Notes: generated from the letters alone by a model not told the origin. 64,000 nucleotides of DNA from Temnothorax longispinosus (GCF_030848805.1 NC_092361.1:9939928-10003927), one strand, 5' to 3'. Shown: positions 33,513 to 45,257, counted from the stretch's first letter. Made by a program: numbers and translations.

Positions 33513-33855
33513 CATCCCCTTAAGGGAACAGGCAAGATTATTTAGTATGCTTACAGCATTTGTTCCAGTATTCCTTAGGAACGGTTTACATTGTTTGTGC
33601 TAGATTGTCCTCAGACAAAAGGCACCTTTACTCCCTCACCCGAGGGAAATTTCAAAACCCCCCCCCGCCGTCCTCGCCGCAATCGGGCTTGCTGCCTCGT
33701 GGGCCTCGTGTGTCGCGCGTTATTTCGGCCGTTTCGCGGCTCGATCCTCGTGCGTGCTGCATGCCGATGCACGCGACGAGTCAGCCCGCAGATCAAACGA
33801 ACGAACAAACGAGAACGGTCGCGGACGAGGATAGATTGCGCGACACCGTGGTGGC
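33513..33855. other. flank right of Harbinger
   Basis: No gene supported. From about 33650 the sequence is GC-rich with a C9 run and seems to belong to the LINE fragment that follows. Overlapping frames here are composition artefacts. Confidence 0.4.
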
Positions 33856-34524
33856 GGACTCCGATTATGTTTTTATAATTATGCATAAATGTGGTAAGGG
33901 TGTCAACATATTTACTAAAGCATCCCCGGATATTATTTGTTACGGGCAGATAAAGAGGGCAGGGAGGGGGGTGGATCGCGAGTGGCTTGTTATATTCACG
34001 ATTCGTTGCGTGCGCTGGTTTTGGCGTCGTCGCCTTCCGCCTTCTCGAATGAGCCCAAATTTCTCATTCTCGACATTCGGTGCAGTGAAGGCGGGCCTCT
34101 CTTGTTCACTTTCATGTATCGTAGACCAAGAGGTACTAACTTTAGTAAATACGTTGACACCCTTACCACATTTATGCATAATTTTAAAAACATAATTATT
34201 ACGGGCGACCTAACCTGCAATCTCCTTGCTTCATCATATGAATCTAATCACCTTAGGAGCACAGTTTCGCAACTGTCGCTTAATATTGTTGAGTCGCAAT
34301 CGACTTTTCATACTCATTCTTCCGACTCATGGTTGGATGTTTTTATAGTCGACAACTTGGATAAAGTCTTATCGTTTCACAAGTCGGATGCTCCCTTCAT
34401 TAATGGACACGATCTTATTGAGTTAACTTATTCATTTCAAGTTCCGTCCTTTATGAACTATACTATACACTCCTCCTCCTCCTCCTCCTCCTCCAATAAT
34501 ATGTCTAATAATTTGCAGTTATAA
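33856..34524 (+). pseudogene. LINE endonuclease fragment with inverted 5' piece
   Basis: Frame 33937-34524 encodes most of an apurinic-type LINE endonuclease: VACYIHDSLRALVLAS, EPKFLILDIRCSEGGPLLFT, MYRRPRG, NIIITGDLTCNLL (the usual GD-x-N has Thr before Cys-Asn), SDSWLDVFIVDN and FINGHDLIELTYSF. It ends in a (CTC)n tract and no reverse transcriptase follows. A 45-base segment within it (34138-34182) recurs inverted at 33877-33921, suggesting a 5' inversion during insertion. The clade is not determined. Confidence 0.7.
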
Positions 34525-35387
34525 TCTTATTTCATTTATAAATCGACATGATAATGACAATTACGACGAGGCTAATTTAACCGAATATGAGGCCTTAATT
34601 GAACAGATGGCTGACGAAGCTTTAATCGAACGGTTGGCTGATGAACAAGCTCATGAAGAATGTTGAGGAGAATCTGGATATTGTACCGGATAATGAGAGA
34701 AACTGCTTTTATAGTGAACAATACTTATTAGAGTTTATTAGGAGTATTACACAGTACAGATTCGCTGGACCTTCTCTAGCAGCGTACAGACAGAACAAGG
34801 GCGGCACTGTCGCATGCACGCGTTAATATATCGAAAGCTAAAAGCGGTATCCGCGAGTAGCCGGCGCTCCGGCTGCCACCTGCTATGCCATGATTGGCCA
34901 ACCAATACGCGATAGAGTTGGTAATAGAAAAGTGCGCGAACACCCTAAACAAAGAATGATCTTAATGTAAGAGAAATTATCTTAATTTATAAGAACATTA
35001 ATCTACTATAGTACAAAGATTATAAATATTATACGAATTCAATATATATTGACCGGCCGTACGTTCCCGATTCAAGCAACGCGATTGGTCGAAACTTTAC
35101 TCTGTTACTGTTACGAAAAAGTGTGTGTCCGGGCCCTAACGCGCCCATCGAGCGACTTAACCGTACGTCTATTTAGCTAGACCACCAGTATTAATTCAAT
35201 AAATAGTGTAAAGCAGAAAAATGCACTTTCTTTCTCGACCCACGCGCCAACACCCTAGAATCACTAGAGACGAAGAGCTAACACAACATATTAGAATTAT
35301 CCTAAGGGAAAGTTGTGACAAAAAAGAAACTTTGTTGGCCACTCTACAATGATTGGCCACATCTTACAAAAATTAAAGATCATTGGT
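34525..35387. other. unassigned sequence, possible LTR
   Basis: 34540-34667 encodes an acidic stretch with a repeat (EALIEQMADEALIERLADE) that I cannot assign. 34820-35290 has LTR-like features (AATAAA near 35198 and a GTGTTGGCGCG-like end on the minus strand), but no matching second copy exists in the window. Nothing else is seen. Confidence 0.3.
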
Positions 35388-35642
35388 TGGCGCTCACATG
35401 TAAACAGTGTACATAATTCTAAGATAGTAGTTTAGTCGCACCTGTGTAATGTTTGATATGTTTGAATTGCGTTGATACTCGTTGTAATTAGTCAGTAAGC
35501 TCACAATCGTAAAGTTATCGTCGGTTTTGAGACTCGCGCGGAACGTTGGCGGCCCGCGACAGGTGTCATACTCGCGCGACTCACCCGACTCGTGCTGCCC
35601 GCCCACGGGCGGCAGGCCTAATTATTGGGACAATAGTACTCG

Positions 35643-37217
35643 TAGCTCCGGTAACTTAGCCGGTCAACTTCGACTTTATTAATTTTCATATTTTTTTATC
35701 GTTTGTTGGTCGTTTGTTGGTGATTGTTGGTCTAATTACGTTTGTTGGTTCTTAATTTTTTTTTAAATTTAAAAAGAAAAATTAGCATTAAGTTAGCCGG
35801 AAAAATTTTATTTTTAATTTTAAAAAAGCCTAATCGATGCGTAATCGTTTGCTGATGATTGTTGGTCTAATTTTAGCGTTGTTGATACATTAGTACTTAT
35901 TTATTGTAAAAGACATGAACATTAGGATCTATATGAAAATTGTATGAAATAATAAGGTTCTTAAAAAAATGACGTTTTGTTACTTTAAACAAATCTATAA
36001 TTTTACAGTAAAACACTTTCCACAAGTGAGAAACGGAAGCATACATTGGAGAAGTAGGTTTTTTTTTCAAGAGAATTCTACTAGAAAACGTATATTCACG
36101 TATGAATACGAGAATTCTCTTCAATTTTATGTAAATTCAATCAAGTTGAAGCTTATATTCTTATAAAATAATATATTTCTTAATGATCACATAAATAATC
36201 TTTATTTATAAAAATACAACATTATTTAAATTTCAGTTCTTTTAAACGCAAACATAATGCGCATATGAAATCACTGTATCATGTTTTTAAGTGATCACAT
36301 TTAGGTATGTATGATATACTTTATTCTATCATTTTTTTTAGCACATATGGTAAGTTTGACATTTATTTTATACGTACTTTGACAATTAGGCGTCTTGAAT
36401 GAAGAGTTCATGGGAAGAAAATGATAAATTCATAATTAATCCATTTTAAGCACAATTTTATGTTTAAAGTAGAACTTATAAACTTATATTTCTTCAAATG
36501 CTTTGAAATGTAGATATATCAGATGCATTTTCTAAGAATACTTTCAAAGTGACTACGTTCAAATATTGATGTTAAAGGTGCCAATCATGGGACGCTGAAA
36601 AACAGCGTTTGAGCAACGTCACGTGACATCACTATGATGCCGCGTCAAGAAGAGAAGTTGGATTTTTTTCCAACTTCAAGCGTCAAGCCAAAGCAGCGCA
36701 AAGACGCCGAAATTTGACGCTGTTTCCTTTTCATGAATTTCAATTGCGCCGGCGTCAATTGTGGTCATGCGACCTTCTTGCCGCTGAAAATGAGCGTCGA
36801 GCGTCAGCATGAAAGGCACCTTAAGGCCCGTTTTCATATGGCAGTTTTATAGATGTTAGCCTTAAATTGATAGAAATAAAGCTTAAGTCGTAGGCAAATA
36901 AACCAATCTTCGATTACTTTAATATGTGAGATAATTTTTCGTTTTTTTTCGTTTTTAAGACTAATAATAAACCAACAAACGCTAAAATTAGACCAACAAT
37001 CATCAGCTAACGATTACGCATCGATTAGGCTTTTTTGAAATTAAAAATAAAATTTTCCGGCTAACTTAATGCTAATTTTCTTTTTAAATTTAAAAAAAAA
37101 TTAAGAACCAACAAACGTTGTAATTAGGCCAACAATCACCAACAAACGACCAACAAACGATAAAAAAATATGAAAAATTAATAAAGTCGAAGTTGACCGG
37201 CTAAGTTACCGGAGCTA
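35643..37217. mobile_element. 1.58 kb TIR element inserted in the LTR
   Basis: Ends TAGCTCCGGTAACTTAGCCG and complement; TIRs 35643-35888 and 36970-37217. GTACTCG lies on both sides (35636-35642 and 37218-37224), and the uninterrupted 3' LTR has a single ATAGTACTCGTTCGC at about 44323, so the insertion point is proven. The duplication is 7 bp by symmetry, up to 9 if TA at the tips is included. TIRs hold about six CGTTTGTTGGT-like motifs. No transposase gene is present, so it is non-autonomous. Confidence 0.93.
36576..36820. mobile_element. TTAA-flanked MITE nested in the TIR element
   Basis: TIR AGGTGCC...GGCACC, with further pairing into TCATG and GACGCT, flanked by TTAA at 36572-36575 and 36821-36824. 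TTAA duplication points to piggyBac- or Kolobok-type mobilisation. 245 bp, non-coding. Confidence 0.85.
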
Positions 37218-37664
37218 GTACTCGTTCGCGCCGTACTTCCAGGAGCGCGAGCCGAGAGAGTTCCGGAGCACGCGGTTACTCCCGTAAGAATCGCCGACAC
37301 GTTGAGACGAAGTATGAGCCACAGTCGAGTGCTCAAAGAATATAACGGCGTGTGCCTGCTTGCCCGTTTGTGTGTTTGCTTGCTGCTCGCTTGCCTGCTT
37401 GCTCGCTACCTTGTCCGCCTGCACGCCTCCCGCTTGCTATCGAGGAGGATTCGCCACCTGAGAGGACAAACGAGAACGGCCGAGAGAGACTACCTCAGGA
37501 GGGCGCCGGGCTGCGATACGGTGAGTCGCTTCGCTTGCTTTATCCCGTTTTTCTTGAAATATTTCGCTTGCATTCGTGAGGGGATTGCCCCTTTGGTCCT
37601 TCGAACAACACCCTACTACAGGCCAATCGCAATCCGGGGAACAATTGATACCCCCCCCGAGCAT

Positions 37665-37683
37665 TGGTCCTTCGAGCCGGATT
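37665..37683 (+). promoter_or_regulatory. tRNA-Tyr-type primer binding site
   Basis: TGGTCCTTCGAGCCGGATT follows the LTR end by one base. It is complementary to the 3' end of insect tRNA-Tyr including CCA, as I recall that tRNA (ending CCGGCTCGAAGGA plus CCA). It primes minus-strand synthesis in the retrotransposon. Confidence 0.8.
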
Positions 37684-38925
37684 TAAAATCGCGTTAGAGA
37701 AACTCCGCCGACCTTTCGCGCGAGTCTGCTAATCAACGTTAATCGTCTCGAACATTCTATCGCATAATCGGCGCGTGCACGCTCGCACCGCGTGACCGCT
37801 CTCTCGCTCTCGCGTCGCATCGGCACGTCGCGGCGAAGACATCCGCGGGATCTGATCGTTGCGCGTACCATTATTTCGTTTAAATCTCGATCGCTGCATA
37901 TCGTTGCAGCCGCTAGTGAAATCGAACAATCCACGCGTGCACGCGCATACCGCGTGATCGCTCCCTCGCTCGCACGTCGCATTCGGCACGTCGCGGCGAG
38001 GACATTCGCGCGATATCGTCTGAATCTGGAGCCGCTCCCGCTCGCTGCATTCGTTGCAACCCTCATTTAACACGGCGGCTAAGCGTAGCGGGCACGCGCG
38101 CCCTGCGTGATCTCGTCTCTCGCACGCCCGCCCTTAGCTCGACCCCCGCGTGATCGCTCTCTCGCTCGCACGTCGCATCGGCACGTCGCGACGAAGCCAT
38201 CCGCGTGATTAATCCTCGCAGAGTCGCTGCACCCTCGGTGCATACTTCGCCATATAGTAGCCGCATTAATCGGTGCGGACTTTCGCAAATAGAATAGTTG
38301 ACGCGTACCATTTCATATCGCGAATTTGCGCTCGCGCTTGCTCGTCGCGGCGAAGACATCCGCGTGACCATAGGCGTACGCGCGCGTGCCGTTCTCAATC
38401 GGCATTGCACCGCTGCATAATCGTCGCAGCCCTGACAACAGGGAAACGAAATAATCGGCACGCGCCCGAGTGCCACGCGTGATTCCCCTCGTCCGCCCGT
38501 CGCATGGGCACGACGCGGCGAGGAAATCCGCATAACTGAAATTGTGAAAGGGTAAAAACTCGCGCATGTGCCATTGTTCGTCTTCGCCGCGCCGAAATTC
38601 TGCATAAACCTTGCAGACTTCGCATTGCAACTTTGATAGTGTCGAAGACGATCGAATATTCGAACATATTCCAGCGCCTTCGACCACTTGTTCGGAATCG
38701 AGCCGTCCGCCCCCCTTTGGCCTTGGCGAGGCGAGGTGTTCTTCGCCTATTGATTCGAATTGTTTTGGTCTCGGCATTCCAAAGCGAGGCATATTTTCTT
38801 GCGTTGTTGACCGGCTGCCATCCTCCTGACTTGTCGACCTTTCGATTCGAAATCGTTCGTCGGTTTTCCGGCTGTCTTGCGCGTGTACACATATCTCACC
38901 TTGTTGACGGATTCGATCTTTCAAC
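37684..38925 (+). repeat. GC-rich 5' leader of BEL element with about five repeat units
   Basis: Imperfect copies of a unit containing CGTGATCGCTCTCTCGCTCG and GGCACGTCGCGGCGAAGACA recur near 37790, 37951, 38147, 38330 and 38475. No gag frame begins until 38926; the long frames on both strands are artefacts of GC richness. This leader may hold packaging or translation signals. Confidence 0.7.
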
Positions 38926-40241
38926 ATGTCTAAAGGATATCGAGCGCGACGCGAATTTGTGTATTCGTCGTATGAGGGAGATAGACCAATATCGACGCTC
39001 GCAATAGACAACGCGGCTCAGAAATCGAATTTTCTCGTGCGTTATCCAACCGTGCGCCAAGTGGTCGGGGATTTTGAGGAAGCTCACCTCAGGATCATCC
39101 AAGATGCCACGGATGAAGAGTTCGCGGCCGAAGACGCGATTCGCGACGAATTCGATCGGATGCGTTTCGCGGTAATAGGACGATACGAAACTTTAACCGC
39201 CGCGGAGCGAGCAGCCGCACAACAGTCGTCGCGACCCGCGCCTACTTCGGCCATTAAATTGCCGAAGATCGATCTCCCTAAATTCGAGGGCGACCTCGCC
39301 CTATGGCCGTCCTTCATCGCTTTATTCGACACGGCAATCCACGAGAATTCTGGGGTCGCCGATATACAAAAATTTCAATATTTGTTAGCCTCGCTGTCGG
39401 GAGAGACTCTTGGCGTCGTAAAGAACTTGCCGTTGACCGCGGAGAATTACGTGATCGCGTACGATGCGCTTCGGGGGCGCTATCAAAACAGGCGAAAGTT
39501 GGCCACGCATTATTGGCGCGCTTTCGCACACGCCAAACCCTTGGTCGCGGATACCGCCGAGTCACTCCGCGCCCTGCTGGACGTGTTCACCGAGAACACG
39601 CGCGCCCTGCAAATGATGGGTTATCCGGTGGAGGCGTGGGATTTCGTGCTTTTGAACCATTTGTTGGAAAAGCTCACCCCTACGCTACGGGAGAAATTCG
39701 AGGCGACCCATATGAGATCGGAACCACCCCGGTATGAACAATTGACAACGTTTCTAGCGGGATATTGCACGGTGCTCGCGGCGGTGGCGGACGCTTCACC
39801 GCAGTCAAACAAATCGAAGGCGCAAAATCAGTCGTCGAGGAGGGCCGCGTCGACAACCTCGCTCGTCGCGCAGAACGCCGCGTGCCCCAAATGTGGGGAA
39901 CACCATTTACTGGCTAAATGCCCCGAGTTCTTAAAACTCTCGACCAAGGACCGACACAATTTCGCTCGCGAAAAGGGACTCTGTCTAAACTGCCTTCGGG
40001 CAGGACATAATCTAAAGAGTTGCCCTAGCTCTTGGGCCTGCCGGTCTTGTCAGGCGAAACACCACTCCCTCCTACACTTCGAGCGGGCTAACGTCCCGCC
40101 TGCCGCGACCGCCCCGGCGGTCCCTCCGGCCGTTAGCGATACCGTGGCGCCCGCGAGCGCGGTCGAGAAACCGATCATCTCGATGGCGAGCATATCAAGC
40201 CGCGTCGTCCTACTGTCGACCGTTCGGGCGGAGGCGCTCGA
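38926..40241 (+). pseudogene. BEL/Pao gag, open but fused out of frame to pol
   Basis: ATG at 38926 opens gag. It reads IKLPKIDLPKFEGDLALWPS and FQYLLASLSGETLGVVKNLP, the DUF1759 capsid-type domain around residues 105-175, then a DUF1758-adjacent helical part. Three zinc-binding units follow near residues 319-385: CPKCGEHHLLAKC, CLNCLRAGHNLKSC and CRSCQAKHHSLLH. Gag assembles the particle and packages RNA. The coding sequence is clean to about residue 438; at 40239-40243 the protease continues in another frame, so a one-base change separates gag and pol. BEL elements normally use one long frame, which is why I read this as damage. Confidence 0.88.
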
Positions 40242-40757
40242 CGCTACGGCAACGCGTTTCCGGTCTGCCTGTTACTCGATAGCGCGAGTCAGGCGAATTT
40301 CGTCACCGAGAGCTGCCTCAGACGGGGGGGCTTTGCTCGGACAAGGCATCGGGCAACAGTGTTGGGCGTCAACGACACCAAAACCGCCACCACAAGGGGC
40401 ATCACCTTGTTCGTTGTTCGGGCGCGAGATCGGGAGGACCTTCGGTTCCCGATCGAGGCCACGGTGCTCTCGCGCATTACCTCGCCGTTACCGCATACCC
40501 GCGTCGACGCGAAATCGTGGAGCCACCTACGGGGGCTGCCGCTCGCGGATCCGGAGTACCACTTACCCGACTCCGTCGACATTCTACTGGGGGCGGACTC
40601 ATTCGTGTCGGTGTTGCGCGACGGGCGGCGTACCGGCAGAACGGGCGAACCGGACGCATTCAACACTGCATTCGGCTGGGTATTAATGGGCGCGATCTCG
40701 CCGTCGTTGCGCGAGCAACCGGTGCATTCCCTCGCCACCACCATCGAATCCAATTGA
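40242..40757 (+). pseudogene. BEL/Pao aspartic protease region
   Basis: In the frame after gag: CLLLDSASQANFVTESCL with the catalytic Asp-Ser (LDSAS), then VLGVNDTKTATTRGI, VDAKSWSHLRGLPLADPEY and VDILLGADSFVSVL (flap and hydrophobic-Gly region) and NTAFGWVLMG. This is the A17/DUF1758 protease that would cut the polyprotein. It stops at 40755, and the next domain lies in a different frame, so it cannot be expressed as part of an intact polyprotein. Confidence 0.85.
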
Positions 40758-42467
40758 CGCCGCGGTGGAGCGATTCTGGAGTTTGGAGGAGGTTCCGGAC
40801 CAGACTCCTTGCTACAGCGAGGATCGACGTGTAAGGAGTGTTTCGAACAAACCACCTATCGCGATCATTCGGGACGCTTCGTCGTGAAATACCCTTTCGC
40901 GTCCGACCCTCCTGTCTTCGTGGACTCTCGGCCGATAGCCGTTAACAGATTGCGCGCACTCGAGCGCCGCTTTAAGGCGAACCGGGAGCTTCGAAACCAG
41001 CTATAACGCATTCATGCGAGATTACCTCGACAGCGGGCACATGGAGTTGGCAAGCGAGCCACCCCCGCGGACGGTCGCGTCTACTATCTACCCCATCACG
41101 GGGTCCACAAGCTGGATAGGCACCACGACTAAACTCCGAGTCGTTTTCGACGCCTCGTCGAAGTGCCCGAAATGGGCAGTCGCTGAACGAACGCTCCTCA
41201 GTGGTCCGAAGCTGCAACCGGACATTGTCGCGGTCCTACTCCGATTTCGCGCGGAACCCGTGGCCCTTACCGCGGACGTAAAACAGATGTTCAGACAAAT
41301 ATGGATGAACCCGGAAACACCAAAAACTATCAACGTATCGTCTGGCGTTTTCGGAAATCGGATCCCGTTTCTCGACTACTTGCTCACGACGGTTATTTTC
41401 GGTAGCACGGCTTCGCCGTTTCTGGGCGATATACTGCCTCCTTAAGTTGGCTCACGACAATTGAGATAGGTACCCCTTGGTCTACGTTACACTGCTCGAG
41501 TCACTATACGTAGACGACGTCGTCGCCAGCGTCCGCACTGTCGAACGAGCCATCGCGCTTCGCGATCAATTGCTCGAATTATTTCGGAGCGCCGGTTTAG
41601 AGTTGCGAAAATGGGCGAGCAGCCATCCCGCCGCGTGGAGGGGCTCGACCCAGAAATCTGCAGCCAGACAATGCTGTCCTTCGAGATGCCCGAAGATCAG
41701 GCACTCAAGGTGCTGGGCCTTCGTGACACTCGCAGGTCGGATAGCTTTGGGTTCTCGCTCAACCCGCTCACTAGAGGTGCACTAAACGTACGATACTGTC
41801 GGAGGTGGCCGTATTTTCGACCCGTTGGGAATTCTTGGCGCCATTGACCTTTACCGCGAAGCGACAAATAATACAGCGATTGTGGACGTTGGGGCTCGGG
41901 TGGGACGACAAACCACCGTCAGATGTCAGCCGACAATGGCAACGGTATCAGGCCAAATTCGACGCGCTGGCGTCCCTGCGTATCCCTCGCACCTTTCCCG
42001 CGGGCGAGGACGTTCGTCGCGAAATACATGGCTTCTGCGACGCGAGCGAACAAGGATATGGGGCGGTGGTATACCTGCGTATTATAACCCCTTCGGAGAC
42101 TAGAGTCGTGATCCTTTGTGCCAAGTCGAAGGTGGCTCCGCTACGCGCCATCTTTCTACCTCGATTAGAGCTCTGCGCCGCGTTGCTCCTCGCGAACCTG
42201 ATGGCTTACGTCCGTCAGGTCCTGCGGGGACACTTGGATATCGATGAAGAATACGCCTGGTCCGACGCCAAGGTGGTCCTCCACTGGATCCTTTCCTCCC
42301 CGCACCGGTGGAAGACTTTCGTGCGTAATCGCGTCGCTCGAATACAAGAGAAAACTCCGGTATCGGCCTGGGGGCATGTCGTCACCGAATGCAATCCGGC
42401 CGATCACTGCTCACGTGGACTTGTCCCTCGCGAACTCGTGGCAAATCATTATGGTGGGGAGGCCTGA
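40758..42467 (+). pseudogene. BEL/Pao reverse transcriptase and RNase H, several frameshifts
   Basis: The RT starts with a broken lead-in (AVERFWSLEEVPDQ), then VNRLRALERRFKANREL and, after another shift, KLRVVFDASSKCPK and VALTADVKQMFRQIWM (first catalytic Asp near 41277). A further break at 41445 precedes LYVDDVVASV with the catalytic Asp pair (41507-41518). RNase H in frame 41805-42467 shows EIHGFCDASEQGYGAVVY, FLPRLELCAALLLANL, YAWSDAKVVLHWI and ECNPADHCSRG. These domains copy element RNA into DNA. At least five frame changes between 40758 and 41805 make the copy inactive. Confidence 0.88.
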
Positions 42468-44040
42468 ATGGTTGATAGATTTCGAGGTCCCGCACCGAGC
42501 CGGTACTTGACGAGGCGATTCCGTGCGAGGAGGAAAGGATCGCCACGCTCGTCGCGTACGAGACACCCAATGTCATTTCGTCATTATTAAATAGATATTC
42601 GTCGTTAGATAAAATTAGTAGGGTAATCGCGTATATCATACGGTTTACAATTCGATCCAGGGCCAAGCCGGTACCGCGACCTTGGCCGTGGATCAACTCG
42701 AAGCGCATTCGGCGCTACTGGCGGTGGTAAAATTGGTTCAGCTAGAGTCCTTCGGCGAGGAAATCGATCGATTAAGGAACGGAAAGAGGCTCCCCAAGCC
42801 GCTCAGCAAACTCGCTCCGTTTCTAGACCCAACGGGACTTCTCAGGGTGGGCGGCAGACTCAGCCACTCGGGACTGAGTTTCGAATCCAAACACCGGTGC
42901 TGCTACCGAATGCCCAACGACTCACCGAGCTCATTATCGAACAGGTGCACCGCGCCCACTTGCACCCCGGTAGACGCACGCTCCAGTATCTGCTCGCCCA
43001 GCAATACTGGATACTCGGAGTCCATCGCGCGATACAACGGGTCCTCTCAGATTGTTACGAGTGTTTCCGAGCGAATCCTCGCACCCTCCAACCCCCCATG
43101 GCAGATTTGCCGGTCGAAAGGGTTGGCGCGGTCAAACCGTTCTCGATTAGCGGCGTGGACTTCGCGGGTCCGTTTGCAATAACCCCCCGCCGAGCTGGAG
43201 GAGTCTCTTCATTTAAGGCATATGTATGCCTGTTCGTATGCTTCGCCGTTAAGGCGATCCACCTGGAGGTCGCGTTTCTCTGTCCACGGACTCCTTTCTC
43301 GCTGCGCTGCGACGCTTCGTGGCCCGTCGCGGACGTTGCTCCCTTTTACACAGCGACTGCGGCACCAATTCGTGGGAGCATCGCGAGAGCTCGAGCGCCA
43401 CATGTGTCGCGTGGCGGAGCGAGAAGGGATAAAGTGGTCCTTCAACCCCCCCTCTGCGCCCCATTTCGGGGGCCTCTGGGAGACAGGAGTCAAGTCCGTC
43501 AAGATCCATCTCCGACGGGTGGTGGGGGATCAAAAATCCTGACGGTGGAGGAGTTCACGACGGTCCTCGCCCAGGTCGAGGGCCGTCCTGAACTCCCGCC
43601 CCCTCTGCCCATAAGTACCGATCCGTTGGACCTCGAAGTCCTTTCTCCGGGACACTTCTTAACCACGGAGTCCCTCGTAGCCGTCCCCGCGCCCGATCTG
43701 TCTCCGCTGCCGATAAATCGTTTAGGTCGGTGGCAGCTGGTACAGCGAATTATCAGGACCTTTGGAAACGTTGGCACCGGGAATATCTCAACACTTTACA
43801 ATAGCGTCCAAGTGGTGGACCTCCGCAAACCTACTCGCCGTGGGCGCCTTAGTGCTCATTAAAGACGACAACGCGCCCCCCTTGCGCTGGAAGCGCGGCC
43901 GGGTGGAGGCGCTACACCCGTTTAGCGACGGCGTCCCGCGCGTCGCCACATTCGGGTCGCGGCGGCCGATTCAGCGTCCCCTGGTGAAGCTGTGCCTTTT
44001 GCCCATGGGCACGCCACCCCGGGCGACCGATGCCGAGTAA
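42468..44040 (+). pseudogene. BEL/Pao integrase with DUF5641 tail, frameshifted
   Basis: After a short break the integrase begins with LGRVGG-like residues (LLRVGGRLSHSGL near 42838) and the zinc-binding region IIEQVHRAHLHPG with YWILGVHRAIQRVLSDCYEC. The core shows ISGVDFAGPFAITP (Asp, about 43159), AVKAIHLEV, a second Asp in the HSDCGTN-like block near 43357 (other frame) and FGGLWETGVKSVK (Glu, about 43477). The C-terminal DUF5641 domain follows: LEVLSPGHFLTTESLV, INRLGRWQLVQRI, then PPLRWKRGRVEALHPFSDG and the stop at 44040. Frame changes occur near 42900, 43260, 43370, 43530 and 43790. The 3' LTR begins 36 bases later. Confidence 0.88.
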
Positions 44041-44075
44041 GAAAATACAAAACGTTGTATTTTTGGGCGGCATGG

Positions 44076-44757
44076 TGGCGCTCACATGTAAACAGTGTAC
44101 ATAATTCTAAGATAATAGTTTAGTCGCACCTGTGTAATGTTTGATATGTTTGAATTGCGTGATACTCGTTGTAATTAGTCCAGTAAGCTCACAATCGTAA
44201 AGTTATCGTCGGTTTTGAGACTCGCGCGAAACGTTGGCGGCTCGCGACAGGTGTCAATACTCGCGCGACTCACCCGACTCGTGCTGCCGCCCACGGGCGG
44301 CAAGCCTAATTATTGGGACAATAGTACTCGTTCGCGCCGTACTTCCAGGAGCGCGAGCCGAGAGAGTTCCGGAGCACGTTACTCCCGTAAGAATCGCCGA
44401 CACGTTGAGACGGAGTATGAGCCACAGTCGAGTGCTCGAAGAATATAACGGCGTGTGCCTGTTTGCCCGTTTGTGTGTTTGCTTGCTGCTCGCTTGCCCG
44501 CTTGCTCGCTACCTTGTCCGCCTGCACGCCTCCCGCTTGCTATCGAGGAGGATTCGCCACCTGAGAGGACAGACGAGAACGGCCGAGAGACCACCCCAGG
44601 AGGGCGCCGGGCTGCGATACGGTGAGTCGCTTCGCTTGCTTTATCCGTTTTTCTTGAATTATATTTCGCTTGCATTCGTGAGGGGATTGCCCCTTTGGTC
44701 CTTCGAACCACCCTACTACAGGCCAATCGCAAATCCGGGGAACAATTGATACCCCCC
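44076..44757 (+). repeat. 3' LTR of BEL/Pao element, cut by gap
   Basis: Near-identical to 35388-37663 without the TIR insertion; runs 682 bp before the N gap, so only about 12 bp should be missing. Small differences from the 5' LTR indicate age. Confidence 0.92.
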
Positions 44758-45257
44758 NNNNNNNNNNNNNNNNNNNNNNNNNNNNNNNNNNNNNNNNNNN
44801 NNNNNNNNNNNNNNNNNNNNNNNNNNNNNNNNNNNNNNNNNNNNNNNNNNNNNNNNNNNNNNNNNNNNNNNNNNNNNNNNNNNNNNNNNNNNNNNNNNNN
44901 NNNNNNNNNNNNNNNNNNNNNNNNNNNNNNNNNNNNNNNNNNNNNNNNNNNNNNNNNNNNNNNNNNNNNNNNNNNNNNNNNNNNNNNNNNNNNNNNNNNN
45001 NNNNNNNNNNNNNNNNNNNNNNNNNNNNNNNNNNNNNNNNNNNNNNNNNNNNNNNNNNNNNNNNNNNNNNNNNNNNNNNNNNNNNNNNNNNNNNNNNNNN
45101 NNNNNNNNNNNNNNNNNNNNNNNNNNNNNNNNNNNNNNNNNNNNNNNNNNNNNNNNNNNNNNNNNNNNNNNNNNNNNNNNNNNNNNNNNNNNNNNNNNNN
45201 NNNNNNNNNNNNNNNNNNNNNNNNNNNNNNNNNNNNNNNNNNNNNNNNNNNNNNNNN
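44758..45257. other. assembly gap, 500 N
   Basis: Exactly 500 N, as at 6131. It begins inside the C-rich end of the BEL LTR, a plausible cause of assembly failure. Confidence 0.99.

Larger units (their letters stand above)
35388..37663 (+). repeat. 5' LTR of BEL/Pao element, split by a TIR transposon
   Basis: Starts TGGCGCTCACATGTAAACAG, as does the 3' LTR at 44076, and ends GAGCA just before the primer site. Without the 1575-bp insertion and its duplication it is about 694 bp. It carries the LTR motifs GGTGAGTCGCTTCGCTTGC and CGTGAGGGGATTGCCCC. The LTR supplies promoter and polyadenylation signals of the retrotransposon. Confidence 0.9.

Noticed and set aside
34820..35387. Solo LTR
   Set aside because: Has AATAAA and LTR-like ends but no second copy or target duplication in the window.
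37302..38829. Dense overlapping frames on both strands before the BEL gag
   Set aside because: GC-rich repeated leader; no domain signatures and no consistent frame.
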